Notes: generated from the letters alone by a model not told the origin. Positions 9,258 through 18,463 are shown, numbered from the stretch's first letter. The stretch: 64,000 bases of DNA from Vibrio ouci (GCF_004551525.1 NZ_SATR01000023.1:1-64000); one strand, 5' to 3'. Numbers and translations: made by a program.

Positions 9258-10040
9258 TTAGAGAGAGACATTAAAGAATCGTGCCAAGAATCCCGGTTCT
9301 TGCATATCTTGTTGTGTGCCAGTGCCAGAGTACTGAATTCTTGCGTTGGAAATACGGGTTGATGCAATGGTATTTTGATAGTCAATATCGTCAGGACGGA
9401 TGGTGCCACTTAATCGAATATACTCATCACCCGTGTTTAATGTCAGCCACTTCTCCCCACGAATCACAAGGTTGCCATTGGCTAATACCTCGATAACTTC
9501 AACGGTAATTGAACCAGATAAGCTGTTGCTTTGGTTGGCTGCAGCACTGCCACTGAATGAGTTGTCGTTACTTAAGTTATATGAGAAGTTGTAGTCACCA
9601 ATATTAAGCTGCTGACCACCGACTTCCAGCGGATCCATGGTTGCATCATTGTTTTTCGATAAATCAGCGTCTGAACTCTTAGACGCGTTGGTGCTTTCAT
9701 CGAGTGTGACGGTAATAATGTCACCAATACCACGTGGCTTAGAATCATCATATAGGCTGGATGCACGGCCGCTATTAAACAGTGAACCTGTTTCAGCCGC
9801 ATAGTGCTCAGGCTGATGCTTAGGATGAATCGGAGCCCAGGCAGGATCGCCAGAGACAGGATCATTTCTGCCACGTAGCGTATCGATGACGCCAGACTCA
9901 TCATCACTCGATTTATCACCTTCAACGGCATCAACTGTCGTCGTACCTTGTACAACATCAGGCGTTTCAATCGGTGGCTGCATCAGTGTACAACCAGATA
10001 AAGTGGCAACACCTAATAGCATGGCTAGTAATCGATTCAT
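9258..10040 (-). CDS. flgH: Flagellar L-ring lipoprotein FlgH
   Basis: 260 residues. The N-terminus [19 protein letters not shown] has an LSGC lipobox, so this is an outer-membrane lipoprotein forming the L ring. The C-terminal half has the family blocks ([27 protein letters not shown]). The ATG at 10040 is preferred over an upstream TTG at 10058 because AGAGGG lies just upstream and the lipobox spacing is then normal. It is in the flgFGHIJ operon. Confidence 0.95.
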   Translation of the reverse strand: MNRLLAMLLGVATLSGCTLMQPPIETPDVVQGTTTVDAVEGDKSSDDESGVIDTLRGRNDPVSGDPAWAPIHPKHQPEHYAAETGSLFNSGRASSLYDDSKPRGIGDIITVTLDESTNASKSSDADLSKNNDATMDPLEVGGQQLNIGDYNFSYNLSNDNSFSGSAAANQSNSLSGSITVEVIEVLANGNLVIRGEKWLTLNTGDEYIRLSGTIRPDDIDYQNTIASTRISNARIQYSGTGTQQDMQEPGFLARFFNVSL

Positions 10041-10063
10041 CTCTCTACCCTCTTCCAACTAGA

Positions 10064-10852
10064 TTAAAGCTGTTGGTTAACAAAGCTCATCATCTTGTCG
10101 ACCGCAGAGATGACTTTAGAATTCATTTCGTACACACGCTGAGCTTCAATCATATTAACCAGCTCTTCGGTAACGTTAACGTTTGATGTTTCAAGCATCG
10201 ACTGGCGAATGTCACCAAATCCATCAAATCCAGGAACACCTTCTTGAGGGTCGCCACTCGCACCTGTCGCCATGTAAAGGTTCTGACCAATTGGCTCAAG
10301 ACCACCTGGGTTTACAAAATCAACGGTGGCAATTTGACCGACCACTTGGTTATCTTGCTGACCACGAATACGTACTGATACTTCACCGTCGGTACCAATC
10401 GTAATGCTCTGTGCGTCTTCAGGAATGGCAATTTCAGGTTCAAGTGCATAGCCTGCGCCTGAAGTTACGATAACGCCTTCATCATTGACCGTGAACTGAC
10501 CATTACGGCTGTAACCAATATTGCCGTCTGGCATTAGGATCTGGAAGAAGCCGTCACCTTCAATCATCATATCGAGACTGTTATTGGTCGTCTGGGTGTT
10601 ACCTTGGGTATGAACCTTTTGGGTTGCCACAACCTTAGAACCAGCACCTAGCATCAAACCGCTTGGCAGCTCGGTGTTCTGTGAAGATTGACCGCCAGGT
10701 TGATTGATATTTTGATAGAACAAGTCTTCAAAAACCGCGCGGCTTTTCTTGTAGCCGACCGTAGATGCGTTGGCTAGGTTGTTTGAAATCGTTGAAATAT
10801 TGGTTTGTTGAGCGTCTAAGCCCGTTTTACTTACCCATAATGCAGGATGCAT
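10064..10852 (-). CDS. flgG: Distal rod protein FlgG
   Basis: 262 residues, the usual FlgG length. The N-terminal rod signature is MHPALWVSKTGLDAQQ followed by NISTISNNLANASTVGYK. The C-terminal NVNVTEELVNMIEAQRVYEMNSK block is characteristic. It forms the straight distal rod through the P and L rings. It follows flgF by 19 bases and precedes flgH by 23. Confidence 0.96.
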   Translation of the reverse strand: MHPALWVSKTGLDAQQTNISTISNNLANASTVGYKKSRAVFEDLFYQNINQPGGQSSQNTELPSGLMLGAGSKVVATQKVHTQGNTQTTNNSLDMMIEGDGFFQILMPDGNIGYSRNGQFTVNDEGVIVTSGAGYALEPEIAIPEDAQSITIGTDGEVSVRIRGQQDNQVVGQIATVDFVNPGGLEPIGQNLYMATGASGDPQEGVPGFDGFGDIRQSMLETSNVNVTEELVNMIEAQRVYEMNSKVISAVDKMMSFVNQQL

Positions 10853-10871
10853 AATCTTCTCCTAAAATCTA

Positions 10872-11621
10872 TTAGCTCATACGAAGCAGAGAGTCAGACG
10901 CTTTGTCCAAGTCTTCTGCAGTGCTCATCATCTTCACTTGCATTTCGAATTGGCGTTGCAAGTCAATCAGGCTAGTCATTTCACCGATAGCATTGACGTT
11001 ACTGCCTTCGATTGCGCCTGTGAGCAGTTTTACATCGGCATCCGCTTCGTATGCCGCATTAGGATCTTTTGCACGGAATAATCCGTTGATATCTTTGAAT
11101 AGTGATTGATTATTGGTGCGAGTAAGCTTGATTCGGTCCACAACTTCAATAGCATCTGCTGGAGCGCCCTGAGGAACCACAGAAATTGTACCGTCGTTGC
11201 CGATCTCGACTTTACTCACCGGAATTGGAAGTGTAATGGGTGCGCCAGTTTCACCGAGTACTAAGTGGCCATTGCCGCTGGTCAGTAAACCATTTACATC
11301 AACGTTTAGATTACCGTTACGTGTCAGACCTTCTTTACCTGTCTGATCCAGAACAGAGATCCAGCCATCACCTTGAATCGTTACATCTAAATCACGACCC
11401 GTAGTAATCACACTGCCTTGTTGGAAATTATGTCCCGGACGCTCTGTCATGCTAAACACTCGGCTAGGAACACCTTCGCCGTATGCCTGCATTGAACGCG
11501 CTTGCGCCAAATCAGCACGGAAACCCGTGGTACTGACGTTCGCTAGGTTGTTTGCTCTAAGCTGCAATGCCTGCATATTCTGCTTGGCGCCGCTCATCGC
11601 AAGAAACAGTGCACGATCCAT
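10872..11621 (-). CDS. flgF: Proximal rod protein FlgF
   Basis: 249 residues. It starts MDRALFLAMSGAKQNMQALQ and has the ANNLANVSTTGFRADLAQ rod motif; the C-terminus carries MTSLIDLQRQFEMQVKMM. The ATG at 11621 has GGAGC upstream; a TTG four codons earlier is less likely. It is the first gene of flgFGHIJ, with its own sigma-54 promoter, so flgBCDE and flgFGHIJ are separate transcription units. Confidence 0.95.
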   Translation of the reverse strand: MDRALFLAMSGAKQNMQALQLRANNLANVSTTGFRADLAQARSMQAYGEGVPSRVFSMTERPGHNFQQGSVITTGRDLDVTIQGDGWISVLDQTGKEGLTRNGNLNVDVNGLLTSGNGHLVLGETGAPITLPIPVSKVEIGNDGTISVVPQGAPADAIEVVDRIKLTRTNNQSLFKDINGLFRAKDPNAAYEADADVKLLTGAIEGSNVNAIGEMTSLIDLQRQFEMQVKMMSTAEDLDKASDSLLRMS

Positions 11622-11657
11622 AATTTGCTCCAATAATCACAATTCTGATCAATAGAA

Positions 11658-11673
11658 AGCAATAGGTATGCCA
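11658..11673 (-). promoter_or_regulatory. Sigma-54 promoter of flgFGHIJ
   Basis: The minus strand reads TGGCAT-ACCTA-TTGCT, with correct 5-base spacing and both invariant dinucleotides (GG and GC). It lies 37 bases upstream of the flgF start codon. Confidence 0.8.
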
Positions 11674-11765
11674 ACTTATAAAAGTCGTTTTATATCAATA
11701 AATTAAAATTAAAACGGCAAGCTTAGTGGAGAAAATAGAGGAGGCAAAGAGTGAGAGGCGGCAAC

Positions 11766-11798
11766 ATAGCAAGCTGATCTTTGCCACCAGCTTGCTAT
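11766..11798. terminator. Strong hairpin after flgE
   Basis: A perfect 11-bp stem ATAGCAAGCTG / CAGCTTGCTAT with an 11-base loop lies 30 bases beyond the flgE stop codon. No T-run follows on the minus strand, so it may be an mRNA-stabilising 3' hairpin or a Rho-assisted end of flgBCDE rather than a canonical intrinsic terminator. Confidence 0.5.
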
Positions 11799-11827
11799 CC
11801 AGATTATTGCCAAACAACGTAAGTCGA

Positions 11828-13132
11828 TTAACGGATTTGCAGGATGTTCTGTTGAGTTTGGTTGTGCACTTCTAAAGAACGAGAGTTCGCTTGGAAGTTA
11901 CGTTGAGCCGAAATCAGATCAACCAGCTCTTGAGTCATATCAATGTTTGACTGCTCAAGTGTACCGCTACTGATCGAACCAAACGAACCTTTGTTCGACT
12001 CGCCCCAAATTTTATCACCAGAGAACTGAGTAGAATCCCACTGAGTACCACCTTTCTTATCTAGACCTTGCTCATTGGCTACACGAACCATTGCAACACG
12101 GCCTAAAATGATGTTCTCACCGTTGGAATAAGTACCTAGAACACTACCATTTTCGTCGAAATCAACTTTAGTCAGGAAGCCTGTTGTCGCGCCATCTTCA
12201 TCGAACTTAGTCAGTTCAAACGGTGCGGCAAACTGTGTCGCATCTTGCAGACCCAAAGACAGAGTCTGGTTTACATCAGCGCCGTTAAGTTCAACAGGGT
12301 TTGCCCCTGTACCTAGTGGCTCAGAAACAATGTTTTGACCATTGTTAAGGCTTGCTAGAGTACCGTCATTGTTAAACTTCATCGTATGACCAATATGGCC
12401 AGTCGGAGACGTTGCGTCACCACCTATAATGTTCAGAGGTTTCTCACCCGCACTGTCAGTCACTGTGTAGTAAGTCTGCCAAGTGTTAGGCTGAGTCTGA
12501 TCTTTCAAATAGTAAGTGGTTAACTTGTACGACTGACCCATAGAGTCATAGATCGTCGAAGACGTTGAACGGTTGTATGTTTCAGGATCAGAGTAATCGA
12601 ATAACGCAGGGTCTTTCAGCTCGCCACCAGCAGGCAGGTTTACACCGACTTCGATGTTTGCCGTTTGCTTAGGCTTACCAAATTCTTTTGGAATGTTGAT
12701 TGGTGACGGCTCATAAGAGAGTACATCACCAGTATCTTTATTTACTTGATAACCCAATAGGAACTCATCATTCGCAGTTACCATGTAGTTATCTTTGTTC
12801 AGGTGGAACGCACCGTTACGTGTTAGCTCGTTTGATGTCGGAGTCAAACGGTCTTTTGCAACCGCGAAGAAACCTGTACCACCGATACGTAAATCCATTG
12901 GGTTATTGGTATAAATACTTGAACCTTCATGGAACTGTTGTGCCACCTTCGCTGCTTGTACACCTTGTCCAGGTGTCGTCTTAGCGTGAGTGAACAGTGA
13001 ATTCGAGTAAACATCACCGAACTCAGCACGAGACTCTTTAAAGCCATACGTGTTCGCGTTCGCAATGTTGTTACTGGTTGTATTCAAGTCTAATTGAGCA
13101 GCGGATAAACCACTTAGTGCAACATATGACAT
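11828..13132 (-). CDS. flgE: Flagellar hook protein FlgE
   Basis: 434 residues. It starts MSYVALSGLSAAQLDLNTTS with NNIANANTYGFKESRAEF, and ends with the FlgE C-terminal block IDMTQELVDLISAQRNFQAN. It polymerises into the hook, the universal joint between rod and filament. It is the last gene of flgBCDE and is followed by the hairpin at 11766-11798. The length is normal for Vibrio. Confidence 0.96.
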   Translation of the reverse strand: MSYVALSGLSAAQLDLNTTSNNIANANTYGFKESRAEFGDVYSNSLFTHAKTTPGQGVQAAKVAQQFHEGSSIYTNNPMDLRIGGTGFFAVAKDRLTPTSNELTRNGAFHLNKDNYMVTANDEFLLGYQVNKDTGDVLSYEPSPINIPKEFGKPKQTANIEVGVNLPAGGELKDPALFDYSDPETYNRSTSSTIYDSMGQSYKLTTYYLKDQTQPNTWQTYYTVTDSAGEKPLNIIGGDATSPTGHIGHTMKFNNDGTLASLNNGQNIVSEPLGTGANPVELNGADVNQTLSLGLQDATQFAAPFELTKFDEDGATTGFLTKVDFDENGSVLGTYSNGENIILGRVAMVRVANEQGLDKKGGTQWDSTQFSGDKIWGESNKGSFGSISSGTLEQSNIDMTQELVDLISAQRNFQANSRSLEVHNQTQQNILQIR

Positions 13133-13175
13133 TCCAAAATCTCCTATCTAGCTAGCATAACAACTTAATTAAGAG

Positions 13176-13889
13176 TTACGCCTTACCAACTTCTAGTACT
13201 TCAGCAAGTCGAACTGGCGACTCAAAGCCAGCCAGATTGAGTAGTACGTTACCATCACCTTTACCAAGAAGGACGCTGTTGACGTTTGCGTAAGTCGAAA
13301 CTTCAAACTCTTTCGCCTTCCCGTCTAACAAACCCGATGCTTTCACATTGTATTTGCCAGCCGGCAATGGATTACCGTTTTGATCTTTACCATCCCATTC
13401 GACACGGTTATCACCCGCAGGTTTAGAACCGACTTCAAAGGTACGGACAAGCTGTCCCATCTGGTCTTCTACTCTTACCATCACGTTATCAACAGCTTGA
13501 GGTAGTTTGACCATAGCAGCCATATTGCCGTCATCTTTCTTCACGCCCGCAGCACCTGGTACTAAGACATCACGTCCAACTAAGGATGAAGCCTGTAGTG
13601 CTTGGTTAGAGGTCATTGACGCATTCAGTGTTTCAAACTGAGTGTTCATCTTGCCAATACCATCTACGGTTGCGAATGACGCCATTTGTGCAATCATCTG
13701 GTCATTACTAACCGGCTTAAACGGGTCCTGTTGGGCAAGTTGCTTAGTGAGCAGCGATAAGAAGTCTTCTTGCTTTAGATCTTGCTTACCTGTTGTCTCA
13801 TTAGGCTTATTCTTGTCCTGAAGCTGTTTAAGCTGGTCGATATAGGACAAGCCACTCTGACCAACATTATTATTAATGCCTCCGGCCAT
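13176..13889 (-). CDS. flgD: Flagellar hook-capping protein FlgD
   Basis: 237 residues. The N-terminal export/capping region contains DFLSLLTKQLAQQDPFKPVSNDQMIAQMASFA, seen here as DFLSLLTKQLAQQDPF and the Q-M-A-SF pattern. A Tudor-like/FlgD-Ig segment follows (VRVEDQMGQLVRTFEVG, WDGKDQNGNPLPAGKY). It acts as the scaffold for hook polymerisation and is absent from the finished flagellum. It lies between flgC and flgE in the operon. Confidence 0.95.
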   Translation of the reverse strand: MAGGINNNVGQSGLSYIDQLKQLQDKNKPNETTGKQDLKQEDFLSLLTKQLAQQDPFKPVSNDQMIAQMASFATVDGIGKMNTQFETLNASMTSNQALQASSLVGRDVLVPGAAGVKKDDGNMAAMVKLPQAVDNVMVRVEDQMGQLVRTFEVGSKPAGDNRVEWDGKDQNGNPLPAGKYNVKASGLLDGKAKEFEVSTYANVNSVLLGKGDGNVLLNLAGFESPVRLAEVLEVGKA

Positions 13890-13906
13890 CTGTTACCTCC
13901 TTATCC

Positions 13907-14323
13907 TTATTGACCCATCTGCAGCGTACGCAGCAGCATTTGTTTGCTAGCATCTGCTACTTGAACGTTCGTTTGGTATGAACGTGAAGCAGATATCATG
14001 TTAGCCATCTCTTCCATTACATTGACGTTCGGCTTGTAGATATAACCTTCGTCGTTTGCAAGTGGGTGGTCAGGGTTGTATTCCGCACTTAGCGGTTTAT
14101 CACTTTCAACAATACCCATCAATTTCACTGGCACAGTATGGTCGCGGCCATACTTTGCCTTACTTAACTCAGCACCAAACACTGCATGACGCGCTTTGTA
14201 AGTATCTTTCGCTGAGCTAGAGATACTGTCTGCGTTTGCAAGGTTACTTGAGGTCGTATTTAGACGAACAGATTCAGCGCTCATGGCAGAACCAGTTACA
14301 TTGAAGACGTTAAATAAGCTCAT
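13907..14323 (-). CDS. flgC: Proximal rod protein FlgC
   Basis: 138 residues. The N-terminus MSLFNVFNVTGSAMSAESVRLN leads into the rod motif TTSSNLANADS, given by its key residues. The C-terminal VNVMEEMANMISASRSYQTN is the FlgC signature. It follows flgB by only four bases, indicating coupled translation. Confidence 0.96.
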   Translation of the reverse strand: MSLFNVFNVTGSAMSAESVRLNTTSSNLANADSISSSAKDTYKARHAVFGAELSKAKYGRDHTVPVKLMGIVESDKPLSAEYNPDHPLANDEGYIYKPNVNVMEEMANMISASRSYQTNVQVADASKQMLLRTLQMGQ

Positions 14324-14327
14324 CTAA

Positions 14328-14723
14328 TTATTCCCCTTTAATTGCTTTCGTTAAGTTCTTGAATTTACTTCCTAAGAAGTCAAGTGACGCTTGGTGGCGA
14401 ATCTGGTTTTGCATAAACAAGTTACGCTCTAAATCCACATCCACCGTGTTGCCATCACCCGTGTCAGGTTGCGTTGGAAGACGATACATTACTTCCCCTG
14501 TCACTTGTGTAGAGGCAGCGATATGCCGACCATCAGTTCGGCTAAGACCAATGCTTGCCTCTGATGTTGCCGCCTGCAGTGCCTTTTGAAAGTCCATTCC
14601 TTTCGATTTGTATCCAGGCGTGTTCGCTTGTGCAATGTTGGTGGAAATCACCTCAGCATTGCGCTCACGTACTCCCACCGTGTGCTGGTGGATACCTAGT
14701 GCATTGTCAAAAGAAATAGCCAT
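14328..14723 (-). CDS. flgB: Proximal rod protein FlgB
   Basis: 131 residues. The N-terminal AISFDNALGIHQHTVGVRER and NIAQANTPGYKSKGMDFQ blocks are the FlgB rod signature; the C-terminal helix is NQIRHQASLDFLGSKFKNL. It forms the most proximal rod segment next to the MS ring and export gate. It is the first gene of flgBCDE, with a sigma-54 promoter 44 bases upstream. Confidence 0.96.
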   Translation of the reverse strand: MAISFDNALGIHQHTVGVRERNAEVISTNIAQANTPGYKSKGMDFQKALQAATSEASIGLSRTDGRHIAASTQVTGEVMYRLPTQPDTGDGNTVDVDLERNLFMQNQIRHQASLDFLGSKFKNLTKAIKGE

Positions 14724-14766
14724 GTTGACCTCTACTTAAAGAACTGACCGTTAGTAATATTATAAA

Positions 14767-14782
14767 AGCAATATGTGTACCA
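14767..14782 (-). promoter_or_regulatory. Sigma-54 promoter of flgBCDE
   Basis: The minus strand reads TGGTAC-ACATA-TTGCT, with correct spacing and invariant GG/GC. The downstream context (ATATTGCTTTTATAAT) closely resembles the flgK and flgF promoters. Confidence 0.8.
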
Positions 14783-14944
14783 ACTTTTATACTTAGCCCA
14801 ATTTTGCTTTCACGTTTTGTACAGCAATAACCACGCCAACTTAAGATTTGGCCGTAGTTATGGGGTTGAGATTTGGAATGCCTCACCAAAAGTATACTCG
14901 CTACACTCTTAGCACTCGAATTATTTTCTGAGCTACAGATACGC

Positions 14945-14971
14945 AAAAGCCCAGCGACAAGGCTGGGCTTT
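14945..14971 (-). terminator. Terminator of cheVR
   Basis: Stem AAAGCCCAGC / GCTGGGCTTT with a 6-base loop and a TTTT run on the minus strand, 22 bases beyond the cheR stop codon. It separates cheVR from the flgB promoter. Confidence 0.85.
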
Positions 14972-14992
14972 GATTAGAAAGAGTAGAACGCT

Positions 14993-15820
14993 CTACTTAA
15001 GTTTGTAGATGATTCCAGGGTTACAACGAACCATATCAAATCTATCGGTTAAACCAGTCAGAGATTCAGATGCACCAAGTAGCAAGTAACCACCCGGGTT
15101 CAGACTGTTTGCCATCTGGTTTAGGACCTGTGACTTCATATCTGGCGAAAAGTAGATCAAAACATTTCGACAGAAAATAATGTCAAACTTACCAAGTAAC
15201 GCATAGCTATCCATCAGGTTTTGTGGACGGTAATTGACTAAGCGTTTCACATTGTCTTTCACTTTCATTCGGCCATCGCCTGCATCTTCAAAGAAGTTAC
15301 GTCGGCGCTCAGGTGAAAGACCACGGCCAAGTGCTAAGTTGTCGTAAACACCCGCACGACACATATCTAGCATGCTTGCAGAGATGTCCGTTGCCGTAAT
15401 AGAAACACTTGGAAGCATGCCCGGCTTGCGTTGTTGTTGCTCTAGCACCGTCATGGCCATTGAGTATGGCTCCTGACCTGAAGAACTGGCCGCTGACCAA
15501 ATTTTAATCGGGCGTTTATTCGCTGCTGCTTCCGGTAGTAGCTTATTGGCTAATACTTCAAATGGGTAAGTATCGCGGAACCAAAGTGTTTCATTGGTCG
15601 TCATTGCATCGACAGCAGCAACTCGTAGTTCACGGTTACGCCCGCTCACCACATCTCTTAATAGATCAGAAAGAGAAGCCAACTTGAACTTAGTAACAAG
15701 TGGGCTAAGACGACTTCTAACGAGGTATTGCTTGCTATCACCAAGGACAATACCGCATTGTGACTCTAAGAAACGGCTGAAATCACGATACTCTTGATCG
15801 CTTATAGTTATTGCTGTCAT
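14993..15820 (-). CDS. cheR: Chemotaxis receptor methyltransferase CheR
   Basis: 275 residues. It methylates glutamates of chemoreceptors with S-adenosylmethionine to set adaptation. The N-terminal helical domain precedes the methyltransferase fold; the SAM-binding motif is IKWSAASSSGQEPYSMAM-like (observed IWSAASSSGQEPYSMAM), and FDIIFCRNVLIYF follows. It lies 11 bases after cheV in a cheV-cheR pair embedded between flgB and flgA, the usual Vibrio arrangement. Confidence 0.95.
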   Translation of the reverse strand: MTAITISDQEYRDFSRFLESQCGIVLGDSKQYLVRSRLSPLVTKFKLASLSDLLRDVVSGRNRELRVAAVDAMTTNETLWFRDTYPFEVLANKLLPEAAANKRPIKIWSAASSSGQEPYSMAMTVLEQQQRKPGMLPSVSITATDISASMLDMCRAGVYDNLALGRGLSPERRRNFFEDAGDGRMKVKDNVKRLVNYRPQNLMDSYALLGKFDIIFCRNVLIYFSPDMKSQVLNQMANSLNPGGYLLLGASESLTGLTDRFDMVRCNPGIIYKLK

Positions 15821-15831
15821 TCACTTCTCTT

Positions 15832-16758
15832 TTAATTAGTAAGTGCCGATTTCACTGCATTACCCAACTCATCCGGGTTAAATTTCGCAATAAATGAGTT
15901 TGCACCAACACGCTCGACCATCGCTTGGTTAAATACCCCACTCAATGACGAGTGAAGGATCACATACAGATCTTTCAAATCAGGGTGGCGTCGAACTTCT
16001 GCAGTCAAAGTATAGCCATCCATCTCTGGCATTTCGATATCAGATATCACCAAAGAGATCTGATCATAAATACTACCAGTTGCAGCCATTTCGACTAGTT
16101 TATCATACGCTTCTTTGCCATCTTTTGCCGAAACAACTTCAAAACCTAGCGATGTGATCGCTCGTTCTACTTGCTTACGAGCAACTGTAGAGTCATCGGC
16201 AATAAGAATACGGCGTACAATTTCTTTTTCCGTTTCTGCTTGGGCAATCTCTTCACTAATCGACGAATCCATAGTCTCATCAACCGGAGTAATTTCAGCA
16301 AGAATTTTCTCTACGTCTAAAATTTCAACCAGTTCATTGTCGATATTAGTGACCGCAGTTAAGTAGTTCGCTTTACCAGCACCGTCTGGTGGCGGCAAAA
16401 TTGCTTCCCAGTGCATATTGATGATACGTTCAACAGACGTCACCAAAAACGCTTGTATCGTACGGTTAAATTCTGCAATGACGACGAATGCTTTATCAAC
16501 GTCAGTGGTAGGGCGTCCGCCAATCGCTAAACTAAGATCAATCACTGACACGGTATGCCCGCGAATATGAGCAACCCCTTTCACTAGAGGGTGCAAGTTT
16601 GGCATTGAAGTAAGCTTAGGGCACTGAAGTACCTCTTTTACTTTAAATACGTTAATTCCGTAACGCTGGCGCCCCATTAGGCGAAAGGTTAGGAGTTCTA
16701 ATCGGTTTTGACCGACGAGTTGCGTACGCTGATTCACTGAATCAAGAATACCGGTCAT
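15832..16758 (-). CDS. cheV: Chemotaxis coupling protein CheV (CheW-receiver fusion)
   Basis: 308 residues. The N-terminal CheW-like domain (about 15-165; RYGINVFKVKEVLQCP, VRGVAHIRGHTVSVIDL-like) couples receptors to CheA. The C-terminal receiver (about 183-305) has the acidic pair LIADDS, phosphoacceptor Asp in VISDIEMPEMDGY and the conserved Lys in FIAKFN. Phosphorylation is thought to tune coupling during adaptation. The ATG at 16758 has GGAGATGAG just upstream. It is divergent from flgA. Confidence 0.95.
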   Translation of the reverse strand: MTGILDSVNQRTQLVGQNRLELLTFRLMGRQRYGINVFKVKEVLQCPKLTSMPNLHPLVKGVAHIRGHTVSVIDLSLAIGGRPTTDVDKAFVVIAEFNRTIQAFLVTSVERIINMHWEAILPPPDGAGKANYLTAVTNIDNELVEILDVEKILAEITPVDETMDSSISEEIAQAETEKEIVRRILIADDSTVARKQVERAITSLGFEVVSAKDGKEAYDKLVEMAATGSIYDQISLVISDIEMPEMDGYTLTAEVRRHPDLKDLYVILHSSLSGVFNQAMVERVGANSFIAKFNPDELGNAVKSALTN

Positions 16759-16835
16759 AAGCTCATCTCCATCTCAAACTTCATGCTAAAAAAATGGTAA
16801 TCTACATAGTGGCCATGAAAAACCAGAGAAACAGA

Positions 16836-17582
16836 ATGATATATCCTAAAACATCATTACGCTCAATTTCCATAACTAATTGTAGAGCTTTCTATAAAAA
16901 GTTTCGTAAGTCTATCGGCTTTTTATTCTTTTTCTTTAGTTTTTCAGTGTATTCAGCAACAGAAAGCCAAATCGAGCTTATTCAACAAGCTGCAGAAGAA
17001 TACATTATCGCCGAAATTGAGTGGCCAGTTGGGGGGCAACTAGAAGCTAAAGCGGCAAATATCGATAGTCGTATATTTGCCACCGATTGCCCAAGCCCGT
17101 TATCAAGCTCTTCCTCTTCGACTAACCCAAGCTCCAGTAATATTACGGTGTTGGTTGAATGTCCCGAAGATAACTGGCGGGTCTACGTACCAGTGCGCCT
17201 GATTCGTACAGGCCCTCAAGTCACCCTGACCTCGCCTATTTCTCGTGGCCAACTGATTTCTGAATACGATGTCACTCTAAGTATGGTAGACCTTCAACGT
17301 TTTAGACGGCAAGGATTTACCTCGATTGACGCGGTAATCGGCGCAAAAGCGAAGAAAAATCTTCGCGCCGGGGAAGTGATTGAGGATAGAGACATTTGTG
17401 TTGTATGCCGCAATGAAACCGTGACGATCAAAGCCATGAAATCTGGGATGACCATTACAACAAAAGGGGTTGCTCTGACAGATGGTTCACACGGTGAGCA
17501 GATAAGAGTGAAAAATAGTAAATCCAACCGTATAATTGAAGGACGAGTATCTGGAATTTCGGAAGTCACGGTAGTCTTTTAG
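16836..17582 (+). CDS. flgA: Flagellar P-ring assembly chaperone FlgA
   Basis: 248 residues from this start. The N-terminal signal region has a strong hydrophobic stretch (SIGFLFFFFSFSVYSA), followed by a SAF/FlgA domain with VRLIRTGPQVTLTSPISRGQ and the C-terminal AGEVIEDRDI..V.RNETV..I blocks. It acts in the periplasm to promote P-ring (FlgI) assembly. The start is uncertain: ATGs at 16794, 16815 and 16836 are all in frame and none has a strong ribosome binding site; the last gives the most usual length. It is divergent from cheV. Confidence 0.9.
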   Translation: MIYPKTSLRSISITNCRAFYKKFRKSIGFLFFFFSFSVYSATESQIELIQQAAEEYIIAEIEWPVGGQLEAKAANIDSRIFATDCPSPLSSSSSSTNPSSSNITVLVECPEDNWRVYVPVRLIRTGPQVTLTSPISRGQLISEYDVTLSMVDLQRFRRQGFTSIDAVIGAKAKKNLRAGEVIEDRDICVVCRNETVTIKAMKSGMTITTKGVALTDGSHGEQIRVKNSKSNRIIEGRVSGISEVTVVF

Positions 17583-17599
17583 CCAATCTAAAAAAAAGC

Positions 17600-17626
17600 T
17601 AAAGTTCTTACCGCACTCGTCGATAT
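17600..17626 (+). promoter_or_regulatory. Sigma-28 (FliA) promoter of flgMN
   Basis: TAAAGTTC, exactly 11 bases, then GTCGATAT. The -35 octamer is identical to that of the flaC-like promoter. It places flgM under the sigma factor its product inhibits, a feedback loop known in enterobacteria and Vibrio. Confidence 0.8.
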
Positions 17627-17661
17627 TGACAGTACAAGTTCTATTTTAAAAAGGCTCATCT

Positions 17662-17976
17662 ATGGCAGGCATTGATAATATACGTTCGGGGCAAACACTC
17701 TCGACAACGACGAGAAGCTCAGTTCGCAATGATAACTCAACGACTAGCGGTTCTGACTCAGCAAAGAAGTCAACCGTTGCGCAAGACGCTGTTTCACTAA
17801 GCTCTCAGGGCAAGGCTGTCGGTGAGATGCACAATCAAATGGTTAGCCAACCTAGCTTTGATCAAGCAAAAGTTGCTGCGATTAAAGAAGCTATTGCCAA
17901 CGGTTCTTACACGGTAGATCCGGAGAAACTGGCGGATAATATGATGAAGTTCGAAAAAGAACTTGGTGGACTTTAA
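17662..17976 (+). CDS. flgM: Anti-sigma-28 factor FlgM
   Basis: 104 residues. The N-terminus is polar and low in hydrophobics (MAGIDNIRSGQTLSTTTRSS) as in this intrinsically disordered family. The C-terminal FliA-binding helices are FDQAKVAAIKEAIANGSYTV, continuing with DPEKLADNMMKFE. It holds FliA inactive until it is exported through the finished hook-basal body. It is followed by flgN after 22 bases. Confidence 0.94.
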   Translation: MAGIDNIRSGQTLSTTTRSSVRNDNSTTSGSDSAKKSTVAQDAVSLSSQGKAVGEMHNQMVSQPSFDQAKVAAIKEAIANGSYTVDPEKLADNMMKFEKELGGL

Positions 17977-17998
17977 ATAGCGAATGAGAGTTCAATAG

Positions 17999-18424
17999 AT
18001 GGCAGCACTACATGGTTTGGTCGAATTTCAATTGAAAAATGCTCTAGAGCTGAGTGATGTTCTTGAGCAAGAAAAACGCGCCATCACCAGTCGCCAATCC
18101 AAAGATATTGAACAGATAGCCAACAAAAAAGTCACCCTCATTGAACAACTGCAAGTCACCGATGATCGTATTCGTCGCCACCCTGACGTTGAAAGCTTAA
18201 CCTCAGACCCAGAGTTGAGCCCTCTGGTAGAGCAAATTCGTACGCTTATATCTCAATGCCAACAAGCGAATGAAGTGAATGGTCAAGCATTGCAACGTGC
18301 GCAGTTAAGCTACAATAAGCTAAATAACTTGATGAAGCAGTCTCAAGGTAAACTTGGTATGACTTATACCGCTGAAGGCCAAACGAAGAATGTGACAACG
18401 CTTGGAACAAACATTAAGGCCTAG
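17999..18424 (+). CDS. flgN: FlgK/FlgL export chaperone FlgN
   Basis: 141 residues, mostly helical. The N-terminal LVEFQLKNALELSDVLEQEK helix, which continues RAITSRQSKDIEQIANKK, matches the FlgN family. It binds FlgK and FlgL in the cytoplasm for delivery to the export gate. It is the second gene of flgMN and ends at a bidirectional terminator. Confidence 0.9.
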   Translation: MAALHGLVEFQLKNALELSDVLEQEKRAITSRQSKDIEQIANKKVTLIEQLQVTDDRIRRHPDVESLTSDPELSPLVEQIRTLISQCQQANEVNGQALQRAQLSYNKLNNLMKQSQGKLGMTYTAEGQTKNVTTLGTNIKA

Positions 18425-18463
18425 CCAATTTGTTCGCCAACTGCATAGAAAACCCAAACAAAT

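Noticed and set aside
14707..14946. 79-codon minus-strand frame upstream of flgB
   Set aside because: It overlaps the flgB start and contains the sigma-54 promoter; composition does not resemble a protein.
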